In this document: positions 52,902 through 61,440 of the stretch, piece by piece | Numbering within the stretch: position 1 is the stretch's first letter | Layout: each line of letters starts with the position of its first letter | Origin: DTU013 sp964490975 | GTDB lineage: Bacteria > Bacillota > Clostridia > Acetivibrionales > DTU013 | Direction: 5' to 3' | Assembly (NCBI GenBank): GCA_964490975.1 | Contig: CAZBEQ010000007.1 | Span: 31,657-95,656, forward strand | DNA: 64,000 bases | Position numbers and translations under genes: made by a program | The notes under the pieces: generated by a model | Database searches by the model: none | Told to the model about the DNA's origin: nothing | Seen by the model: only the letters and a program-made list of their open reading frames with translations

Positions 52902-54060
52902 ACTTGTTCACAAATCGATTCACCCTCTTCATAGCTTCAACGATGTTATCGTATGAGTTGGCATAGGTCGCCCTGATATAACCCTCTCCGCAGGCTCCGA
53001 AGGCTGAACCAGGTACTGTAAGGACCTTTTCCTCCATCAGGAGCTTCTCGCAGAACTCATCAGATGTCATCCCGGTTGATTTGATACTCGGGAATACATA
53101 AAATGCGCCCAAAGGTTCAAAGCAATCCAAGCCTGCCTTTCTGAAGCCATCCACCATAACACGCCTTCTTCTGTTGTATTCGCGCACCATCGCTTCAACC
53201 TCAGCATCGCAGTTGTTTAGCGCCTCCGATGCCGCATACTGGGCTGTAGTAGGCGAACACATGATAGCATATTGATGTATCTTGTTCATAGCCTCTATGA
53301 GTGTCGGATGGCCACATGTATAGCCTATCCTCCAGCCAGTCATGGCAAAGGCCTTTGAGAAGCCGTTTATAAGGATCGTTTTTTCCTTTAGCTCCGGATA
53401 GCTGGCAAAAGATCTGTGCTTTCCACTGTAGGTAAGCTCTGCATATATCTCATCGGATATAATGATGACTTCCTTGTCCTTCAGTACATCTACGATCTTC
53501 CTCTGATCCTCTTGTGTCATGACAGCACCTGTCGGGTTGTTGGGGAAAGGAAGTATTACGACCTTTGTTCTTTCTGTCAGAGCTTTTTCGAGTTGCTCCG
53601 GCTTAAGCCTGAATTCGTCCTCCTCCTTCAATTCGATCACAACAGGCGTCGCTCCTGTAAAAGCCGTGCAGCCCTTATAAGCTACAAAGCTCGGCTCAGG
53701 TATGATCACTTCATCGCCGGGGCCTGTAAGAGCCCTTAATGCTATGTCTATTCCTTCACTTGCTCCTACCGTAACAACTATCTCTTTTGCCGGATCATAC
53801 GTCACATTGTATTTTCTTCTCAAATATTTTGCTATCTGCCTTCTGAGTTCAATAAACCCGGGATTGGACGAATAATGAGTGTGTCCTTTTTCAAGAGAGT
53901 ATATCCCAGCCTCTCTAATACTCCATGGAGTTACAAAGTCGGGCTCACCTATGCCCAGCGATATAGCATCCTTCATTTCATTTATAAGGTCAAAGTATTT
54001 CCTGATGCCAGATGGCGGTACATCCCTGACAGAAGGTTTTATCATTTCACGCATGTTCAT
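52900..54060 (-). CDS. Class I/II aminotransferase (AlaT-like)
   Basis: The product is 386 aa. PLP lysine in LINGFSKAFAMTGWRIGY, PLP-contacting Asn/Pro in PFPNNPTGAV, Asp/Tyr in SDEIYAELTY and C-terminal Arg in GYIRATYANS. It overlaps the upstream Lrp-type regulator by 4 bp (ATGA). The same pair in B. subtilis is alaR-alaT (yugG-yugH), for alanine; that function is a reasonable inference here. A T-box controls the operon. Confidence 0.92.
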   Translation of the reverse strand: MNMREMIKPSVRDVPPSGIRKYFDLINEMKDAISLGIGEPDFVTPWSIREAGIYSLEKGHTHYSSNPGFIELRRQIAKYLRRKYNVTYDPAKEIVVTVGASEGIDIALRALTGPGDEVIIPEPSFVAYKGCTAFTGATPVVIELKEEDEFRLKPEQLEKALTERTKVVILPFPNNPTGAVMTQEDQRKIVDVLKDKEVIIISDEIYAELTYSGKHRSFASYPELKEKTILINGFSKAFAMTGWRIGYTCGHPTLIEAMNKIHQYAIMCSPTTAQYAASEALNNCDAEVEAMVREYNRRRRVMVDGFRKAGLDCFEPLGAFYVFPSIKSTGMTSDEFCEKLLMEEKVLTVPGSAFGACGEGYIRATYANSYDNIVEAMKRVNRFVNK

Positions 54061-54536
54061 AATATCAAAACCTCCCTGTCATCTTTATTGTTTTCCTCGA
54101 AAATAACACCTTCGTCTTTATACTTTTTCAATACAAAATGAGTTGCAGTACTCAGTACAGAATCCAGTGGCGCAAGCTTCTCAGCTACGAAAAGTGCAAC
54201 GTCCTTCATGCTCTTCCCTTCGATTATGACAGTAAGGTCGAAGCCGCCGGACATAAGATAGCATGCCTTAACCTGCGGGTACCTGTATATGCGTTCCGCA
54301 ACCTTGTCAAAGCCCTGTCCTCTCTGAGGAGTGACCTTGACTTCGATAAGTGCGGTGACATTCTCTTTGCTGGATTTTTCCCAGTTGATCAACGTATTGT
54401 AGCCTACGATTACATTGTCTTCTTCCAGCTTTTTTATTGTCTCCCTTACTTCCTCTACACTTTTGTTCAGCATCAGAGCTATTTCTTCAGCAGTCGCTCT
54501 TGCATTGCTTTCAAGGATTTCGAGAATTTCTTCCAT
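54057..54536 (-). CDS. Lrp/AsnC family transcriptional regulator (AlaR-like)
   Basis: The product is 159 aa. Winged-helix DNA-binding domain (1-55: ARATAEEIALMLNKSVEEV) and RAM/ligand domain (70-145: VTALIEVKVTPQRGQGF, VKACYLMSGGFDL). It is probably activator or repressor of its partner aminotransferase. ATG 54536 is 8 nt after AGGAG. First gene behind the T-box. Confidence 0.92.
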   Translation of the reverse strand: MEEILEILESNARATAEEIALMLNKSVEEVRETIKKLEEDNVIVGYNTLINWEKSSKENVTALIEVKVTPQRGQGFDKVAERIYRYPQVKACYLMSGGFDLTVIIEGKSMKDVALFVAEKLAPLDSVLSTATHFVLKKYKDEGVIFEENNKDDREVLIL

Positions 54537-54559
54537 AATACACACTCCTTTTATTTCAA

Positions 54560-54880
54560 TTATCAGTTTTGGAAATCAAAAAAACTCCTTTATCCCTGTT
54601 ACAGGGACGAAGGAGTTATCCGCGGTACCACCCATTTTAACGCTGAAAGCGTTCACTTTGCGGGTACATTCATACCCACCCTCTATAACGTGAGGACACG
54701 TTGACCTTTATCCAGGAGTCCTGCATGCACGCCATTTGATGCAGTCACACTATTCCTGTTTCTCAAGGCAATACTCCAAGGCTGCCTTCATCCTGCTCCT
54801 ATACCGGATCGCACCAACCACCGGCTCTCTTAATATTTGCAGAACTACTCTTCCTCATCATCGTTTAAATATGTAATTGT
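54560..54880 (-). promoter_or_regulatory. T-box leader
   Basis: The T-box sequence GGGTGGTACCGCGG is at 54619-54634 on the minus strand, followed by the terminator AACTCCTT...AAGGAGTT with T run (54583-54616). The 5' part has GATGAGGAAGAGTAGTTCTG and AGAGAGCCGGTGGTTGGTG, the stem I hallmarks. Pairing GTTCTGC with GCAGGAT places the specifier loop at GAAGGCAG (54781-54790). Codon GGC (Gly) or GCA (Ala) fits by position; Ala would agree with the alaR-alaT-like genes. Confidence 0.93.
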
Positions 54881-54885
54881 TATAG

Positions 54886-54914
54886 ATTATAGCAATCTCT
54901 TCCGAATGTTGCAA
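54886..54914 (-). promoter_or_regulatory. Promoter of the T-box operon
   Basis: TTGCAA (54909-54914) and TATAAT (54886-54891) on the minus strand, 17-bp spacer, just before the T-box leader. Confidence 0.8.
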
Positions 54915-54957
54915 GTATTATTCTCATATTTTGAACCGACCACTCATAAAAGGCCGT

Positions 54958-55527
54958 TCAATACCTCGTGAATCCCGGCTCATAATCTGTATCAGCTGTG
55001 GACTGGATCGACGTACCGCTCCCCCAGCCCTGTTCAGATACAGCCGCAGCCTCCGACCTTGCCATTAGCTCTTCCCGCTCCTGAGCTTCCTCTTCCTCTC
55101 TGGCAAGCTCGGTAAGCTGATCCTCATATTTTCTCAGAAGCGCGACCACTCCGCTCTTCAAAGTCTTTATCTCAGAGCGTATATCAACGATTTTCTCTTT
55201 ATCCTTTTCTATCATTTCCTCTAGCTTCTTTTTCTCTTCTAAAGCTTCGAGGCGGGCATTCTCCAATATTTTCTCAGCATTTTCCTGAGCCTGAATAAGA
55301 ACATTGGCAATTTTAGACCTTGATTCGCCTATTTCGTCCGACTTTTTTGACAAATCATCGTACTTGTGCCTCAGATCCTTATTTTGGTTCTTCAGTACAG
55401 CTATTTCATCATCCTTATTTTTGAGTTTTTCGTCAAATTCTTTAAGCAGTTTTTCAATATAAATATTAACGTCGGATTTTTTAAATCCACCCATAAAAGA
55501 ATTTCTGAAACGTTTTTCTCCAGGCAT
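54958..55527 (-). CDS. DivIVA-domain protein
   Basis: The product is 189 aa. The N-terminal DivIVA lipid-binding segment (FRNSFMGGFKKSDVNIYIEKL) is followed by a long coiled coil (about 25-150, ending AREEEEAQEREEL) and a disordered Gly/Ser tail. Such proteins mark curved membrane at poles or septa, and organise growth or segregation. AGGAGGG is before the start. It may serve in division or in polar pilus placement; the latter is speculation. Confidence 0.88.
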   Translation of the reverse strand: MPGEKRFRNSFMGGFKKSDVNIYIEKLLKEFDEKLKNKDDEIAVLKNQNKDLRHKYDDLSKKSDEIGESRSKIANVLIQAQENAEKILENARLEALEEKKKLEEMIEKDKEKIVDIRSEIKTLKSGVVALLRKYEDQLTELAREEEEAQEREELMARSEAAAVSEQGWGSGTSIQSTADTDYEPGFTRY

Positions 55528-55652
55528 TGGAATTCCCTCCTCTTAAAGTAGTTTATCTCTATATATTCAATATTATTTTACAAATTCCTTCTCATATCGC
55601 ATTTATTCTACGATTTTTTTCGATGAAGGAAATTCCTTTGCCTTTTGGATCA

Positions 55653-55982
55653 TCAAAGATTTTTTTCAATCATATTGGCAAAATCGCCCTTGGATCTTGC
55701 ACCAACAATTTTGTCTACAGGCTGGCCTTCCTTGAATAGCATTATTGTCGGAATGCTCATTATCCTGAACTTGGCCGAAAGCTCGCCCTGCTCATCGACA
55801 TTGACCTTGCCTACAACTGCCTTCCCGTTATAATCCTGCGCCAATTCCTCGATCACCGGCGCTATCGCTCTGCACGGATTACACCACGAAGCCCAAAAAT
55901 CAACTAGTACCGGCTTGTCTGCACCACCAACCACCTGATCAAAATTGTCCTTGGTTATTACTGTAATTTTATCTCCTGCCAT
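55653..55982 (-). CDS. trxA: Thioredoxin with CNPC active site
   Basis: The product is 109 aa. VDFWASWCNPCRAIAP has Cys34 and Cys37, with Asn35 in place of the usual Gly. The cis-Pro loop is SIPTIML. This substitution may shift the redox potential slightly. AGGAGG upstream. Confidence 0.93.
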   Translation of the reverse strand: MAGDKITVITKDNFDQVVGGADKPVLVDFWASWCNPCRAIAPVIEELAQDYNGKAVVGKVNVDEQGELSAKFRIMSIPTIMLFKEGQPVDKIVGARSKGDFANMIEKNL

Positions 55983-56057
55983 ATTATGAATACCTCCTAT
56001 TATGATTCTAATAATCTAATGATTATTTTTACCCCATATTTGAATAATAAAACAACA

Positions 56058-57104
56058 CTATTTTTTTATTACCTTTAAAATTAGTTTCCTGCCATCAATT
56101 GAAACGACATAATTGTCAAGCATTGTCAACAACTCTCCTTCATAGCCTGTCTCCCCGGTTAAGGCATTGTCGGTAGATTTCAGGCAGGTTACCCTCTTAT
56201 TTGCCGCATTTGAAACATATACGGCTCCTCCGGCCGTAATGTAGATACCTTCAGTCGCAGCAGGCTGCGCAGGCTTTAGCGAAACCCATTCATCTTTCTT
56301 TTGTCCGGCCTTTCCATAATATATTGCAGCAATTTTTCCCATGTCATCATTATCGCCCGCATAAATATAATCATTGTCATCAACAGCCAGCAACACTTCA
56401 GCCTTCTCTACCGGAACATACGAGGTTTTTCCCGACTTGCCGCTCCTTATGCTGATCTTTTTGCCTTCAGGCTGATAAATCAGGTTATCTGAATATATCG
56501 TTTCTTTAATTACAGTGGTCAGATCTGTCTTAAAAATCAGATCAAGTTCATCCATGATATCAAACTTATATATTCTGGCTCTAGTGTCGCTTGTTTTAAC
56601 CAAGGGATATACTATATTTGTAAGCGGAGACAGTTCAATATCGATTACTTCGCTTTTCTCAGGAAGGTTTTTAATGTCAGGATAGCTCCTGTCAAGCTCC
56701 GGGACAATGTCGTATGTTGATATGCGTACCCTGCCGCTTTTCCCTTCAGGCTCCTTTATAGTATAAATAAGCATTTCTCTATCCGGAAGCCACCTGAAAT
56801 ACGTAAATTCCCCACCGCCAGGCGTAAGCTTCTTTATTACCTTTTTCTTGTCCAGATCTGCTATCTCCAAACCATTATCCAGCCTATATGCCGCAAACAG
56901 GCCATCAAATGATACGCTGACATTTTCAGCTCCTTTCGGAAGTTTAAAGCTGCGGTTTTTTACAGACATTACCTCTGTTTCGTACATCGTAACTTTAAAT
57001 TGGCCTCTGTTTGGAAGATATACATAATTTATATATGCCAGTACAGCAGTCTGCAAAATTACAGATATCAGTATCCATTTATAAATCATTTTCAACTTCT
57101 TCAT
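56058..57104 (-). CDS. Membrane-anchored beta-propeller-like hypothetical protein
   Basis: The product is 348 aa. One N-terminal membrane helix (about 9-28) precedes an outside domain. It shows repeated beta-strand blades with patterns such as VSVSFDGLFAAYRLDNG, FRWLPDREMLIYTI and IELSPLTNIVYPL. This resembles WD/TolB-like propellers. The start overlaps the phosphodiester glycosidase stop (ATGA), so the two are co-translated. No enzyme residues are recognisable. Confidence 0.65.
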   Translation of the reverse strand: MKKLKMIYKWILISVILQTAVLAYINYVYLPNRGQFKVTMYETEVMSVKNRSFKLPKGAENVSVSFDGLFAAYRLDNGLEIADLDKKKVIKKLTPGGGEFTYFRWLPDREMLIYTIKEPEGKSGRVRISTYDIVPELDRSYPDIKNLPEKSEVIDIELSPLTNIVYPLVKTSDTRARIYKFDIMDELDLIFKTDLTTVIKETIYSDNLIYQPEGKKISIRSGKSGKTSYVPVEKAEVLLAVDDNDYIYAGDNDDMGKIAAIYYGKAGQKKDEWVSLKPAQPAATEGIYITAGGAVYVSNAANKRVTCLKSTDNALTGETGYEGELLTMLDNYVVSIDGRKLILKVIKK

Positions 57105-58108
57105 TTATTCCCACCACCCTCCGGCATTACGACAAAGGCTGTAGGGACAGTCCTTTCACCCAGCTTGTCCGAGGGTTTGTTTATGACCTTGCCGTTATAA
57201 TACATTGTGGCGGATGAGCCCCCGTCTAAATTTGCCGCATTCACGGCTCCGTAATCCAGAAGAATGTCCTGTACATCCCTGAGCGTAGCTCCGAAGGATT
57301 CCAATGTGCGGCCGTCGACGACCAGCAGCAGGACTTCCCCTGTCTTTTTTTGTCCTATGGCAGTCCTGGGAGCTATGCCCCAACCGCCGTTACCCTTCTT
57401 TATAGTCGGTTTGCCATTAACAATAAGAGGCGGTCCGAAGCTGACGCCTTCTTTGACACCATACTCCTTGAGCTGCTTTATTGTGTGTTTGCCTACTATA
57501 AGCATGCCCTCCTCTGTAAAAGCCACCGTCTCCTGCTTTACATCCTTACCCTTATATTGATCCATTACAACTTCACCATTGTGGATGATAAATCCAAGCG
57601 GTGTTCCACCGGTGCCTGTCCAGCCTCTGTCCAGAAAGCCACCCGCATTTATACCGGCAATTCCGCCATTATTTTTTACAATACGACTGGTAGTCTCTCC
57701 CGAGTCGGGAAACAGTGAAGAATAGCCTGCTACTATTCGGGTAGGATCATGAACTACCATGAGCTTTCCTTCATAGTCGCCGCCGTCGATGTTGAATACT
57801 TCTATCGCATCATCATGCTTGTTGCCCAGCTCGAGCTTTTGAAGCGTTTCCCCGCCGTCAGTAGGGTCAATGGCATATGTGCCGCCGACGAGTCTTTGTA
57901 TAGCTTCGTCCGTCAGAAAAAATCTGGCAATGTACTGATGGTTAAGTGTATTCCATGATGCGCCTGCAATAGTTACTTTGACTTCCTCAAAGGGACCATA
58001 GAATATATACATTGGCATCGTGACCAATGCGAATATGAACTGGAATAGCAGAAATATAATAATGCGCCTTTTTTTTGATACCGGCGCTGTTTTTCCCACA
58101 GCTTTCAT
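57101..58108 (-). CDS. Phosphodiester glycosidase family (NAGPA/DUF2233) protein
   Basis: The product is 335 aa. One N-terminal membrane helix (about 14-36), then the NAGPA domain: AGINAGGF, GFIIHNGEV, FGPPLIVNGK, APRTAIGQK, LLLVVDGR and NLDGGSSATMYYNG. Family members hydrolyse phosphodiester glycosides such as wall teichoic or exopolysaccharide units. It may act on cell-surface glycopolymers with its co-transcribed neighbour. GGGAGAGG before the start. Confidence 0.9.
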   Translation of the reverse strand: MKAVGKTAPVSKKRRIIIFLLFQFIFALVTMPMYIFYGPFEEVKVTIAGASWNTLNHQYIARFFLTDEAIQRLVGGTYAIDPTDGGETLQKLELGNKHDDAIEVFNIDGGDYEGKLMVVHDPTRIVAGYSSLFPDSGETTSRIVKNNGGIAGINAGGFLDRGWTGTGGTPLGFIIHNGEVVMDQYKGKDVKQETVAFTEEGMLIVGKHTIKQLKEYGVKEGVSFGPPLIVNGKPTIKKGNGGWGIAPRTAIGQKKTGEVLLLVVDGRTLESFGATLRDVQDILLDYGAVNAANLDGGSSATMYYNGKVINKPSDKLGERTVPTAFVVMPEGGGNK

Positions 58109-58188
58109 TTTGACCTCTCCCGAATTTGACCTTTTTTAACTTAATCTATTTTAATGTAATATCATAAGAAACGCAAATGGTACTTAAC

Positions 58189-58590
58189 TCATGCAACGCC
58201 ATAGCTGTCCAGACCTTTATGCAGCCTTTCAAAAACCATGCCCGCTATGAACCAGGCGGGAGCGTATGAGATAGTAATAAATCCGTTTACAGAAAGGCTG
58301 TCGGAATAATACCAGGGATACACGCCAAGAACGCTGTAAAGCAGCCATCCGCTGGAGTACTCTATGCTCCAGATTATCAATACCCATAGAAGGCCTCTCA
58401 GCACGAAGTTCCAGCGCGCAATGGCGTGATGTATAGGCTCGAGAAACACCGCGCTGCCGTATATGAAGAACATCCAAAGGCTAGATTCTCCGGGAAGCCT
58501 CAAATCACCGTTTATCAGCGATCCTACACCCGTCCATACCATCTCTATGCCCCACCCTGCCAAACCATAGAAAAAAAAACGTTTCAACAT
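58189..58590 (-). CDS. Putative ABC-transporter permease-like (CmpB-type) membrane protein
   Basis: The product is 133 aa with about four membrane helices. The pattern GLAGWGIEMVWTG, FIYGSAVFLEPI and IEYSSGWLLY is that of the ABC_trans_CmpB / YmaF-like group. Function is unproven, and no ATPase is nearby. It is divergent from the glucan phosphorylase gene. Confidence 0.75.
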   Translation of the reverse strand: MLKRFFFYGLAGWGIEMVWTGVGSLINGDLRLPGESSLWMFFIYGSAVFLEPIHHAIARWNFVLRGLLWVLIIWSIEYSSGWLLYSVLGVYPWYYSDSLSVNGFITISYAPAWFIAGMVFERLHKGLDSYGVA

Positions 58591-58797
58591 AATATTTACC
58601 TGCCTGTAGATTTGGTTCTAGTTTAAGCAGAATAAGCCAATTTAATAGTGGAAATTTTATCTTATTTGAGCAAAAATTAAATCAATTGTAATGAAAATGT
58701 GTTATTATTAATAGAACTTAAATGCAAGTATTGGTTGTAATAATGATTTTGTGGATAATATAATATCAACATACATGATAAAAGATGGAGTGATAAG

Positions 58798-61362
58798 ATG
58801 AAACCAATAGGAAAAATAACAATACCGTCAGTAATACCAACAAGACTATCAAGGCTTACAGACATTGCCGGTAACCTCTGGTGGTCATGGAACTGTGATG
58901 CCACCGAGCTTTTTGCATATATCGAACCGGTATTGTGGGCAGGTGTAGGCGCAAACCCATTATCATTCTTAAGAAGAGTTGACAGCAGCAGGCTGGATGC
59001 GCTGTCAAAGGATCAGAAGTTTCTGGATACATATGACAGCGTCATAAAAAAGTTCGATGATTATATGAGCAACACAGACACCTGGTTCAGCAGAACATAT
59101 CCTGATAAAGCAGGACATATGATCGCATATTTTTCGGCTGAATATGGTCTTAACGAAACTCTGCCGATTTACTCAGGTGGTTTGGGTGTATTATCAGGTG
59201 ACCATTGCAAATCCGCTAGTGATTTGGGTATTCCTTTCACAGCAATCGGCCTGTTCTACAGACAGGGCTATTTTAGTCAGAAGATTAATTGCGAAGGTAT
59301 ACAGGAAACCAGTTTCTCTACTCTTAATATTAGTGAAATGCCGGTACATCAGGTATTGAACGAAAAAGGAGATCCTATCCTTATAAGTGTTGAGCTGCCC
59401 GGGAGAACAGTATATGCCTCGATCTGGAATATAAAAGTGGGAAAAATAAATCTTTACCTGCTTGATTCAGATGTACCGGCTAACATTGAACATGACAGGT
59501 ACATCACAGCCAGACTTTATGGCGGTGACCATGATACCAGGATACAACAGGAAATACTTCTTGGCATAGGCGGAGTCCGCGCATTGGATGCCCTCGGCAT
59601 AAAGCCGTCCGTATTCCACATGAATGAAGGCCATTCAGCATTTTTGTGCTTTGAAGTTATCAAAAAAATCATGAGTCAGCTCAATATAAACTTCTATGAA
59701 GCAAAGGAGCTTTTATCCTCCTCCTCAGTCTTCACGATACACACGCCGGTTCCGGCAGGTATAGATGTATTCTACCACGATGCCATGGATATGTATTTCA
59801 CGTCATACAGGGAGTCACTGGGAATCAGCAGAGATGAATTTCTGTCCTACGGACGTGATCAGGGAAACCCATATGGCTTCAATATGGCAGTAATGGCTAT
59901 GAAAATGGCTTCGGGCAGAAACGGTGTCAGTAAGCTTCATGGAGCAGTAACAAGACGCATGTTCAACAATCTATGGCCGGGTGTACCCGATGATGAGGTA
60001 CCAATAACCCATGTGACTAATGGCATACACACACTTACCTGGCTGTCACCATCCTTTAGGAGGCTGTTTGATAAATATCTGCCCGAATCCTGGGAAAATA
60101 AGCTTTACGAACGCGATACCTGGAATATGATAGAAAAAATCCCGGACGAGGAACTTTGGAAAGCTCATAAGAGTCAAAAGGAAAGTATAGCCCAGTATGT
60201 AAACAGCAGGATACGTGCTGGATATATGGCAAGTAATGCAATCAAGCCATGCAAGATACTCGATCCTGATGCTCTGACGATAGGATTTTCCAGGCGGTTT
60301 GCCACTTATAAGCGTGCGTCATTAATTTTCAGGGATATTGAGCGTATTAAGAAGTTGCTTAACAAGCCCAATGCGCCTGTTCAGATCATATTTGCAGGCA
60401 AGGCTCACCCTGCAGACAAGCCTGCACAGGACGTTATCAAATTCATAAATGATATTTCCGAGAAGGAAGGCTTTGAAGGTAAGGTCGTTCTTCTTGAAAA
60501 TTACAACATGTCGCTGGCACGACGTCTCGTACAGAGCGTAGACGTATGGCTCAACAATCCTCGCATGCCGCTCGAGGCAAGCGGAACGAGCGGACAGAAG
60601 GCAGGCCTGAATGGAGTATTGAATTTCAGTGTGCTCGATGGCTGGTGGAGAGAGGGGTATAATGGTGTAAACGGCTGGGCTATCGGCTCGGAGACCATAT
60701 ACCCGAATGAGTTCTGTCAGGATAACGCAGACAGCGAGTCTATGTACGACGTACTGGAAAAGAGTCTCGTTCCGTTGTATTATGAAAGGGATGAGAAAGA
60801 TATCCCCAAAGGTTGGGTAAAAATGATGAAGGAGTCCATAGTATCGCTGGCGGCATATTTCAGCACCCACCGTATGCTTCAGGACTATACTCAAAAGCTT
60901 TATATGCCGGCAATGATGAAGACATGCCATTTCTCGGCCGCAGGACATATCGACTGTAACCTGGTAATAAAGCTTGCGCAATGGAAAAAGTATATACTTG
61001 ATAACTGGTATAGTGTATCAGTAAGAGGTGGAGACTGCCATACTGTAAACAAGGCTGTCGACGGCGGTGACATATATGGTACTGAAACAGCGCTGGATTC
61101 TATGGTCTATCTTGGTTCGTTGAAGCCGGAGGACGTTACCGTCGAGCTTTACTACGGAAGTATCGGTGACGATGGAGATATAATAAACGGCAGGTACCAG
61201 GCTATGCAATTGGCAGAAGAAAAAGGCGGAGGTAATTATAGATATACCGTAGACCTTCCGCTCAGCAACGGCGGTGAATATGGTTACCAATTCAGGATAT
61301 TGCCTTACCACCCTATGTTGACAGACAAATTTGAGCTCAGACTCGTAAAGTGGGCTGAATAA
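58798..61362 (+). CDS. glgP: Alpha-glucan (glycogen) phosphorylase
   Basis: The product is 854 aa. DUF3417-type N-terminus (1-110) followed by a GT35 catalytic domain: AYFSAEYGLNETLPIYSGGLG, GRRFATYKRASL-like FSRRFATYKRA, and the PLP Lys601 in ASGTSGQKAGLNG. It cleaves alpha-1,4-glucans with phosphate to glucose-1-phosphate. This is the archaeal/bacterial short type (TIGR02094). GGAGTG precedes the ATG; a TTGTAA/TATAAT promoter (18-bp spacer) lies at about 58733-58762. No other glycogen genes are in the window. Confidence 0.96.
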   Translation: MKPIGKITIPSVIPTRLSRLTDIAGNLWWSWNCDATELFAYIEPVLWAGVGANPLSFLRRVDSSRLDALSKDQKFLDTYDSVIKKFDDYMSNTDTWFSRTYPDKAGHMIAYFSAEYGLNETLPIYSGGLGVLSGDHCKSASDLGIPFTAIGLFYRQGYFSQKINCEGIQETSFSTLNISEMPVHQVLNEKGDPILISVELPGRTVYASIWNIKVGKINLYLLDSDVPANIEHDRYITARLYGGDHDTRIQQEILLGIGGVRALDALGIKPSVFHMNEGHSAFLCFEVIKKIMSQLNINFYEAKELLSSSSVFTIHTPVPAGIDVFYHDAMDMYFTSYRESLGISRDEFLSYGRDQGNPYGFNMAVMAMKMASGRNGVSKLHGAVTRRMFNNLWPGVPDDEVPITHVTNGIHTLTWLSPSFRRLFDKYLPESWENKLYERDTWNMIEKIPDEELWKAHKSQKESIAQYVNSRIRAGYMASNAIKPCKILDPDALTIGFSRRFATYKRASLIFRDIERIKKLLNKPNAPVQIIFAGKAHPADKPAQDVIKFINDISEKEGFEGKVVLLENYNMSLARRLVQSVDVWLNNPRMPLEASGTSGQKAGLNGVLNFSVLDGWWREGYNGVNGWAIGSETIYPNEFCQDNADSESMYDVLEKSLVPLYYERDEKDIPKGWVKMMKESIVSLAAYFSTHRMLQDYTQKLYMPAMMKTCHFSAAGHIDCNLVIKLAQWKKYILDNWYSVSVRGGDCHTVNKAVDGGDIYGTETALDSMVYLGSLKPEDVTVELYYGSIGDDGDIINGRYQAMQLAEEKGGGNYRYTVDLPLSNGGEYGYQFRILPYHPMLTDKFELRLVKWAE

Positions 61363-61370
61363 TACAAATT

Positions 61371-61412
61371 GACACTCCTTATCATGGAATTCCATCAATG
61401 ATAAGGAGTGTC
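61371..61412 (+). terminator. 15-bp perfect hairpin after glgP
   Basis: 61371-61385 (GACACTCCTTATCAT) is the exact reverse complement of 61398-61412. No U tract follows; it may be a processing site or weak terminator. Confidence 0.6.
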
Positions 61413-61440
61413 GCCATACATTTTGTTCCGGGAGGATGAA

